Source of the DNA: Aquamicrobium sp.
GTDB lineage: Bacteria > Pseudomonadota > Alphaproteobacteria > Rhizobiales > Rhizobiaceae
NCBI GenBank assembly: GCA_014860725.1
Contig: JACZJD010000085.1
Coordinates: 1 to 5,113 of the forward strand
Direction of reading: 5' to 3'
Length of the DNA: 5,113 bases
Shown: positions 1 to 5,113 of the stretch, piece by piece
Layout of the letters: each line of letters begins with the position of its first letter
How positions within the stretch are numbered: the stretch's first letter is position 1
Notes under the pieces: generated by a model
Database searches by the model: none
The model's input: only the letters and a program-made list of their open reading frames with translations
Told to the model about the DNA's origin: nothing
Made by a program: the position numbers and the translations under genes

Positions 1-1329
<1,329 letters not shown>

Positions 1330-1337
1330 ACGGAAAC

Positions 1338-1370
1338 ATGAAGAACCCGGCGCAAGGCCGGGTTCTTCAT
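1338..1370 (+). terminator. Intrinsic terminator of rpoD
   Basis: A perfect 14-bp inverted repeat (1338-1351 against 1357-1370) closes a 5-nt loop, GCAAG, beginning 9 nt after the rpoD stop. The top of the stem is GC-rich (CCCGGC/GCCGGG) and its base is A/T-rich, with TTCTT in the 3' arm. No long T tract follows the hairpin (ATGCTTTG), so release would depend on the T-rich arm or be partly Rho-assisted. Position and stem quality make the terminator call strong. Confidence 0.85.
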
Positions 1371-1401
1371 ATGCTTTGCCGGTGCAGAAAAATCGATGCG
1401 A

Positions 1402-1452
1402 GCGTGCACGATATGCGTAGATGTGCGTATACGTATCGCGCGCGACGCATGC
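1402..1452. other. Tract of alternating purine-pyrimidine with nested palindromes
   Basis: Over these 51 bases only 5 of 50 neighbouring-base steps break strict purine-pyrimidine alternation (at 1410/1411, 1419/1420, 1420/1421, 1436/1437 and 1444/1445). The longest uninterrupted run is 16 nt (1421-1436). Perfect palindromes are nested in it: CGTGCACG (1403-1410), ATACGTAT (1429-1436), TCGCGCGCGA (1436-1445) and GCATGC (1447-1452). TGCGTA occurs twice, 10 bp apart (1414-1419 and 1424-1429). Sequences of this kind can adopt Z-DNA or be flexible under negative supercoiling; a regulatory role is inference only. It lies about 90 nt upstream of the acetyltransferase start. Confidence 0.6.
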
Positions 1453-1529
1453 TAGATTGGCTTCAATTTCCTGCTCATGCCGGCGGCCACACAGGCGGGC
1501 GCCTCGCCCCGGCATTCAAACTTCGAATC

Positions 1530-1534
1530 GGGAG
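1530..1534 (+). promoter_or_regulatory. Ribosome binding site that sets the acetyltransferase start
   Basis: GGGAG ends 5 nt before the ATG at 1540. The alternative in-frame ATG at 1477 is preceded by a pyrimidine-rich stretch (TTTCCTGCTC) with no Shine-Dalgarno match, so the downstream start is preferred. Confidence 0.75.
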
Positions 1535-1539
1535 TACGC

Positions 1540-2100
1540 ATGACCGGACATGCTGAGACGGCCGCCCCCTTGCCCGGCGCTGTGCTGGTGCGCGATGCGC
1601 GTGACGACGACATGGCGGCGGTGCAGGCGATCTACGGGCATCACGTGCTGGAGGGGCTGGGATCGTTCGAGGAGACGCCGCCGTCGCTCGACGACATGAT
1701 GGCGCGGCGCGCCGCGGTGCTGGCGGCGGGGCTGCCCTGGCTGGTCGCCGAGGCCGACGGCCGCATCGCCGGCTACGCCTATGCCGGGCCGTTCCGGCCG
1801 CGCGCCGCCTATCGCTATGCGGTCGAGGATTCCGTCTATGTCTCGCCGGAGTTCGGGCGGCGCGGCGTCGGCCGCGCGCTGCTCGTCGAGCTGATCGCCC
1901 GTTGCGAGGCGGGGCCGTGGCGGCAGATGCTGGCGGTGATCGGCGACAGCGGCAACGAGGGCTCGGTCGGGCTGCATCGCGCGCTCGGCTTCGCCGACGT
2001 CGGCACCTTCGCCTCGGTCGGCTTCAAGTTCGGCCGCTGGGTCGACGTGGTGCTGATGCAGCGGGCGCTGGGCGAGGGCGACGCCACGCTGCCGGGCTGA
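1540..2100 (+). CDS. GNAT-family N-acetyltransferase, phosphinothricin / methionine sulfoximine (MddA/PAT-like) type
   Basis: Predicted cytoplasmic enzyme of 186 residues that transfers acetyl from acetyl-CoA to an amine, within the family length of roughly 160-190. The N-terminal substrate-side segment IYGHHVLEGLGSFEETPPSL (31-50) resembles the PAT/MddA pattern 'IY..HV..g..sFE..PPs..em'. The acetyl-CoA pyrophosphate loop is RGVGRA at 108-113 (R-x-x-G-x-A), following the strand DSVYVSPEFG (97-106). The segment GNEGSVGLHRALGFADVG (138-155) and the tail VGFKFGRWVDVVLMQ (160-174) are typical of this subfamily. An upstream in-frame ATG (1477) would add 21 residues without family similarity or a ribosome site, so I start at 1540. 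Known relatives acetylate phosphinothricin, methionine sulfoximine or sulfone; the actual substrate here cannot be read. The gene is shielded from rpoD by the terminator and lies 74 nt before the GST gene. Confidence 0.9.
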   Translation: MTGHAETAAPLPGAVLVRDARDDDMAAVQAIYGHHVLEGLGSFEETPPSLDDMMARRAAVLAAGLPWLVAEADGRIAGYAYAGPFRPRAAYRYAVEDSVYVSPEFGRRGVGRALLVELIARCEAGPWRQMLAVIGDSGNEGSVGLHRALGFADVGTFASVGFKFGRWVDVVLMQRALGEGDATLPG

Positions 2101-2162
2101 ATTCCGTCCGACGCCGTTGCAAAAGCCGGCCGGAGGGTCCAGCCTGTCGCGCGGACCAAACC

Positions 2163-2169
2163 GGCAGGA
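2163..2169 (+). promoter_or_regulatory. Ribosome binding site that sets the glutathione transferase start
   Basis: GGCAGGA ends 5 nt before the ATG at 2175. The same frame stays open back to an ATG at 1902 inside the acetyltransferase gene, but that extension reads as arginine/alanine-rich shadow sequence. GST homology begins exactly at 2175. Confidence 0.7.
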
Positions 2170-2174
2170 TCGTC

Positions 2175-2801
2175 ATGCTCACCTTCTTCTACACCCCCAA
2201 CACCTGTTCGCTCGCCTCGCACATCGCGCTGGAGGAGGCCGGAGCCGCCTACGAGGCGCGGCGGGTGGATTTTTCGTCCGGCGAGCAGCGTTCGCCCGCC
2301 TATCTCGCGGTCAACCCCAAGGGCAGGGTGCCGGCGCTCGCCACGCCGCGCGGCGTGCTGACGGAGACGCCGGCGATCCTCGCCTTCGTGGCGCAGAGCT
2401 TCCCGGCGTCGAAGCTCGCGCCGCTCGACGACCCCTTCGCCTTCGCCGAGCTGCAGGCGTTCAACAGCTACCTGTGCTCGACCGTGCATGTCGCCCATGC
2501 GCACGGGCGGCGCGGCAGCCGCTGGGTGGACGATGCCGACGCGATCGCAGCCATGCAGAAGAAGGTGCCGGAGACGATGGCCGCCTGCTTCGAGCTGATC
2601 GAGAACGGGATGCTGCGCGGCCCGTGGGTGATGGGCGAGACCTATTCGGTCGCCGATCCCTATCTTTTCACCATTGCCGGCTGGCTCGAGGGCGACGGCG
2701 TCGACATCGCGCGCTTCCCGCATGTGCACGATCACCGCAAGCGGATGACGGAGCGCCCGGCGGTGGCGCGCGCGATGGCGGCCGTGGCCGCTCCCGCCTA
2801 G
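2175..2801 (+). CDS. Glutathione S-transferase, beta-class-like
   Basis: Predicted cytosolic enzyme of 208 residues, the usual GST length, that conjugates or transfers glutathione on electrophiles. The N-terminal thioredoxin-fold domain (about 1-78) opens with FFYTPNTCSLASHIALEEAG. Cys11 in the C-S-L-A-x-H-I signature matches the beta-class Cys that can form a mixed disulfide with glutathione; the usual Pro after CSLA is Ser15. The glutathione site continues with NPKGRVPAL (47-55, cis-Pro53) and LTETPAI (62-68, Glu64/Thr65). The all-helical C-terminal domain (about 88-205) contains GPWVMGETYSVADPYLF, the conserved N-capping/hydrophobic-staple region, followed by GWLEGDGVD. The start at 2175 is fixed by the ribosome site and by homology beginning there. 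It follows the acetyltransferase by 74 nt, which suggests a detoxification pair, but co-transcription is inferred. The substrate is unknown. Confidence 0.92.
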   Translation: MLTFFYTPNTCSLASHIALEEAGAAYEARRVDFSSGEQRSPAYLAVNPKGRVPALATPRGVLTETPAILAFVAQSFPASKLAPLDDPFAFAELQAFNSYLCSTVHVAHAHGRRGSRWVDDADAIAAMQKKVPETMAACFELIENGMLRGPWVMGETYSVADPYLFTIAGWLEGDGVDIARFPHVHDHRKRMTERPAVARAMAAVAAPA

Positions 2802-2848
2802 CGCTCGCCCCCTCCGTGGGGTAGAGCCGTGGCCGACCGAACGGAATG

Positions 2849-2855
2849 AAGGAGG
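2849..2855 (+). promoter_or_regulatory. Near-perfect Shine-Dalgarno of the small HlyU-family gene
   Basis: AAGGAGG sits 7 nt upstream of the ATG at 2863. It is the best match to the 16S anti-Shine-Dalgarno among the genes of this window, so this small gene is probably translated efficiently. Confidence 0.8.
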
Positions 2856-2862
2856 CGAGGCT

Positions 2863-3144
2863 ATGTCGTTCTGGAAGAAGCTCTTCGGCGGCGGGGGCGC
2901 GGCGAAGGAAGAACCGCCGCTCGATCCCGTCGAGCACAAGGGGTTCCTCATCCGCCCCGCGCCCTTTCTCGAGGACGGGCAGTACCAGACCTGCGGCGTC
3001 ATCACCAAGGAGATCGGCGGCGAGGTGAAGGAGCACCGCTTCATCCGCGCCGACCGCTTCGCGGCCAAGGACGACGCGGTCGACGTGACGCTGCGCAAGG
3101 CGCGGCAGCTGATCGACGAGCAGGGCGAACGGATTTTCAGGTAG
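2863..3144 (+). CDS. Small HlyU-family (PF10115-type) protein, function uncertain
   Basis: A 93-residue protein matching, from memory, the short alphaproteobacterial family labelled 'transcriptional activator HlyU' (Pfam HlyU / COG5453). It opens with a basic-hydrophobic patch MSFWKKLF (1-8), a flexible GGGGAA linker (9-14) and an acidic stretch. A compact conserved domain follows (about 23-92): KGFLIRPAPF, GQYQTCGVITKEIGGEVKEH, RFIRADRFA and a C-terminal helix ending in ARQLIDEQGERIF. There is no recognisable helix-turn-helix or winged helix, no signal peptide and no membrane span; the N-terminal patch could touch the membrane or a partner. The domain looks like a short beta-sheet followed by a helix. 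The SDR gene begins 17 nt downstream with its own ribosome site, so the two are probably co-transcribed. The family name should not be taken as proof of DNA binding. Confidence 0.85.
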   Translation: MSFWKKLFGGGGAAKEEPPLDPVEHKGFLIRPAPFLEDGQYQTCGVITKEIGGEVKEHRFIRADRFAAKDDAVDVTLRKARQLIDEQGERIFR

Positions 3145-3161
3145 CGGGAAGGGGAGGAACC

Positions 3162-4043
3162 ATGGCGCCCAAGTCATCTCTTGCGGGAAAGACGCTGTTC
3201 ATTTCGGGCGGGTCGCGCGGCATCGGGCTCGCGATCGCGCTGCGGGCCGCGCAGGACGGGGCCAACGTCGCCATTGCGGCCAAGACGGCCGAGCCGCACC
3301 CGAAGCTGCCGGGCACGATCTATACCGCGGCCGAGGAGATCGAGGCGGCCGGCGGCAGGGCGCTGCCGATCCTGTGCGACATCCGCGAGGAGGCGCAGGT
3401 GGCCGACGCGGTCGCGAAGACGGCGGAGACCTTCGGCGGCATCGACATCTGCGTCAACAACGCCAGCGCCATCAGCCTGACGGACACGCTGTCGACCGAC
3501 ATGAAGCGCTACGATCTGATGCACCAGATCAACACGCGGGGCACGTTCCTCGTGTCGAAGACCTGCATTCCGCATCTGAGGAAGGCGGAGAACCCGCACA
3601 TCCTCAACCTCGCGCCACCGCTCGACATGAGCGCCAAGTGGTTCAGGGACCATGTCGCCTACACCATGGCCAAGTTCGGCATGTCGATGTGTACGCTCGG
3701 AATGAGCGCGGAGTTCGCGAAGGACGGCATCGCGGTCAACTCGCTGTGGCCGCTGACGGCCATCGACACGGCCGCCGTGCGCAACCTTCTGGGCGGCGAG
3801 ACGGTGGCGGCGATGAGCCGCTCGCCGGCGATCATGGCCGACGCGGCCCATGCCATCCTGACGAAGCCGTCGCGCAAGGTGACGGGGAACTTCTTCATCG
3901 ACGAGGAGGTGCTGCGCGCCGAGGGCGTCACCGACTTCGCGGCCTATGCGCCCGGCGCCACCGGGCCGCTGGCGGCCGACTTCTTCGTGCCCGACGCGGT
4001 GTTCGAGCGCACCGATACCAAGGTCGTGCGCTCGCTGGGGTAG
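3162..4043 (+). CDS. Short-chain dehydrogenase/reductase, HSDL2-like subfamily
   Basis: Predicted cytosolic NAD(P)-dependent oxidoreductase of 293 residues, Rossmann fold, classical SDR type. The cofactor loop is SGGSRGIG (15-22, G-x-x-x-G-x-G). The insertion AAKTAEPHPKLPGTI (39-53) after the second strand is characteristic of the HSDL2 group, and Lys41 there hints at NADP(H). Cofactor and adenine contacts follow: CDI (72-74) and NNAS (99-102), with Asn124 in INTRGTF. The active site is YTMAK (Tyr167, Lys171). The region expected to supply the catalytic Ser reads ILNLAPPLD, with Ala151 where HSDL2-type proteins usually have Ser. The tail VTGNFFIDEEVL followed by TDFAAYAPG closes the subfamily domain; the SCP2 domain of animal HSDL2 is absent. 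The start is supported by GGAGGA (3153-3158), 3 nt before the ATG. The substrate is unknown; a fatty acyl or steroid-like compound is only a guess from the family. Confidence 0.93.
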   Translation: MAPKSSLAGKTLFISGGSRGIGLAIALRAAQDGANVAIAAKTAEPHPKLPGTIYTAAEEIEAAGGRALPILCDIREEAQVADAVAKTAETFGGIDICVNNASAISLTDTLSTDMKRYDLMHQINTRGTFLVSKTCIPHLRKAENPHILNLAPPLDMSAKWFRDHVAYTMAKFGMSMCTLGMSAEFAKDGIAVNSLWPLTAIDTAAVRNLLGGETVAAMSRSPAIMADAAHAILTKPSRKVTGNFFIDEEVLRAEGVTDFAAYAPGATGPLAADFFVPDAVFERTDTKVVRSLG

Positions 4044-4061
4044 ACGGGTTCGGCGGCTTGC

Positions 4062-4104
4062 ATGAAAAAGGCCCGGCGGAGGTGTCCGCCGGGCCTTTTC
4101 TCAT
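4062..4104. terminator. Bidirectional intrinsic terminator between convergent genes
   Basis: A perfect 15-bp stem (4066-4080 against 4085-4099) with a 4-nt loop, GGTG, extends by 3 more pairs across a small internal loop to 4062/4104. The stem has a GC-rich top (GGCCCGGCGGA) and an A4/T4 base. On the plus strand it ends in TTTTCT. On the minus strand the 5-base A run (4065-4069) gives TTTTT, so it can serve both the SDR gene (ending 4043) and the OmpA-like gene (ending at 4120). Confidence 0.9.
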
Positions 4105-4119
4105 CGGGGCGAGCGGTCG

Positions 4120-5113
4120 CTACTGGCCGGAGGCCACGGGCGCGACCAGCGGCGTGATGCGGCGCACCGCGACGCGGCGGTTCTCGCGCTCCGGCTCCTG
4201 CGTGTTGACCTTCAGGTAGCGCTCGCCGTAGCCCTGCGTGACGAGGTTCTCCGGCGGGATGCCGAAGACGTTGGTCAGCGCTGCGGCGACGGCTTCGGCG
4301 CGGCGGTCCGACAGCGCCAGATTGGCGAGGTCGGAGCCGACGGCGTCGGTGTGGCCCTCGATCAGGAAGGTCTCGGCCGGATTGTCGTCGAGCAGGCGTC
4401 CCATGGCGTCGGCGAGCGTGCTCAGCCGCGGGATCGCGTCCTCGGCGATGGAAGCCGAGCCGAAATCGAAGGTGATGGTGTCGAGGTCGATGCGGCGCAC
4501 GCTGTCGCGCACGCGGGCCGAATAACGCACCTCGTCCACCGAGTAGAGCCGGCGCACGCGGTCGACCGGCGGCTGATCGAGGAAGTCGTAATAGGCGCCG
4601 GCGTCGTCCACCCGGCCGGCGTCGAGGATGTACTCGTCGACCGGAATGCCGAGCCGGAGCGGCGGCAGGTCGAGGCCGGGATCGCGCCAGCCGCGGCGCT
4701 CGTCGCGGTCGCGGCCGTCGCCGGCGTAGACGAGGACGTATTCGCGGCCGTCCGGCATGATGCGCGAGCGCCTGACGACGTCGCCGTAGCGGTCGCGGAT
4801 CGTCACCACCTGCACGCCGTTCGGGCGCACCACCGTCTCGCGGGTGCGGCCGCGCGGCAGCTCCTCGTAGTAGACCTCCGAGGCGTCGTGCTCGAGGCGG
4901 CGGCGGTCGTCGCTCTGGACGACGGCGTTGTTGCCGAGCTGGATGACCAGCCGGTCGCCGATCTCGCGCAGGATGTCGGCGCCCTCGCGCCGCTCACGGC
5001 GCTCCTCGCGGCGCTCGACACGGCGGCCTTCCTCCTCGCGCAGCGATTCGACCTGAACCGGCTGCTCGAGCTGCTGGGCCTCGGCATCGGTGGCCGGCGG
5101 CGGCGCGGGCCAC
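4120..5113 (-). CDS. OmpA-family protein, C-terminal peptidoglycan-binding part; N-terminus cut by window
   Basis: The minus-strand frame is open to the window edge. 330 residues are visible, so the GTG at 4831-4833 is internal, not the start. In order from the edge: a Pro/Ala-rich segment (about 1-12); an Arg/Glu-rich, probably helical segment (about 23-42); a region with two related beta-strand-like units, TVVRPNGVQVVTI and SRIMPDGREYVLV; a linker containing RLGIPVDEYILDAGR; and an OmpA C-terminal domain (about 209-321). That domain starts at DTITFDFGSASI and carries IEGHTDAVGS (about 251-260) and NLALSDRRAEAV (264-275). Its Asp and Arg match the residues that bind diaminopimelate in peptidoglycan. 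It ends QGYGERYLKVNTQEPEREN followed by RRVAVRR. Rhizobial relatives are long (several hundred residues) and begin with a signal sequence, which would lie outside the window. The likely role is envelope-to-peptidoglycan anchoring. It converges on the SDR gene and shares its terminator. Confidence 0.92.
   Translation of the reverse strand, partial: WPAPPPATDAEAQQLEQPVQVESLREEEGRRVERREERRERREGADILREIGDRLVIQLGNNAVVQSDDRRRLEHDASEVYYEELPRGRTRETVVRPNGVQVVTIRDRYGDVVRRSRIMPDGREYVLVYAGDGRDRDERRGWRDPGLDLPPLRLGIPVDEYILDAGRVDDAGAYYDFLDQPPVDRVRRLYSVDEVRYSARVRDSVRRIDLDTITFDFGSASIAEDAIPRLSTLADAMGRLLDDNPAETFLIEGHTDAVGSDLANLALSDRRAEAVAAALTNVFGIPPENLVTQGYGERYLKVNTQEPERENRRVAVRRITPLVAPVASGQ

Noticed and set aside
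1430..1458. Possible promoter with a CTAGAT -10-like box (1452-1457) for the acetyltransferase gene
   Set aside because: The -10 match is reasonable, but the position 17-18 nt upstream (around TACGTA) does not resemble TTGAC, so no promoter is called.
2803..2827. Hairpin GCTC-CCCC / GGGG-GAGC after the GST stop codon, considered as a terminator
   Set aside because: There are only two 4-bp stems with an internal bulge and no T tract. It is too weak to call and may not stop transcription into the downstream gene.
1836..3098. 420-residue minus-strand reading frame across the acetyltransferase, GST and small-gene region
   Set aside because: It runs antisense to three genes with clear family motifs and ribosome sites. 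Its composition (Arg, His, Ser, Pro) and lack of motifs indicate a high-GC antisense shadow.
3374..4219. 281-residue plus-strand reading frame over the SDR and into the OmpA-like gene
   Set aside because: It is a shadow in a second frame of the SDR, rich in Arg/His/Gly, and it reads through the terminator and into the convergent gene.
4831..4833. GTG as the start of a 237-residue OmpA-like protein
   Set aside because: The frame continues without a stop to the window edge with sensible protein sequence, and no ribosome site precedes the GTG. It is an internal Val codon.

Overview
The window is a stretch of high-GC chromosome that reads like an alphaproteobacterium, most likely Hyphomicrobiales (Mesorhizobium/Phyllobacteriaceae-like). 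I base this on G/C-ending codons throughout and on five proteins whose sequence style I recognise from that group: primary sigma factor, MddA/phosphinothricin-type acetyltransferase, beta-class glutathione transferase, HSDL2-type SDR and a long OmpA-like protein. The genus is an inference. There is no rRNA, tRNA, CRISPR array, insertion sequence, phage gene or att site that I can see.

Layout. The left edge (1-1329, +) is the C-terminal part of the housekeeping sigma factor rpoD. It is open at the window edge and followed by a strong 14-bp hairpin terminator (1338-1370). A 210-bp spacer carries an unusual tract of alternating purines and pyrimidines (1402-1452). Four plus-strand genes follow at short spacing: a GNAT acetyltransferase (1540-2100), a beta-like glutathione S-transferase (2175-2801), a 93-residue 'HlyU-family' small protein (2863-3144) and an HSDL2-type short-chain dehydrogenase (3162-4043). 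A bidirectional terminator (core 4066-4099) separates these from a convergent minus-strand gene (4120-5113). That gene encodes the C-terminal 330 residues of an OmpA-family envelope protein and is open at the right edge.

How the genes relate. rpoD is transcriptionally insulated from what follows. The four middle genes have intergenic gaps of 74, 61 and 17 nt and no strong terminator between them, so they may be read together. The small protein and the SDR (17-nt gap) are the only pair I would call an operon with confidence. Acetyltransferase plus GST fits small-molecule detoxification, but neither substrate can be read from sequence. The OmpA-like gene is independent and probably anchors the envelope to peptidoglycan.

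I found no convincing undescribed system. The items most worth a second look are the purine-pyrimidine tract upstream of the acetyltransferase, the Ala at the expected catalytic Ser position of the SDR, the doubtful functional name of the small 'HlyU' protein, and the two-copy repeat plus Arg/Glu-rich segment in the OmpA-like protein.
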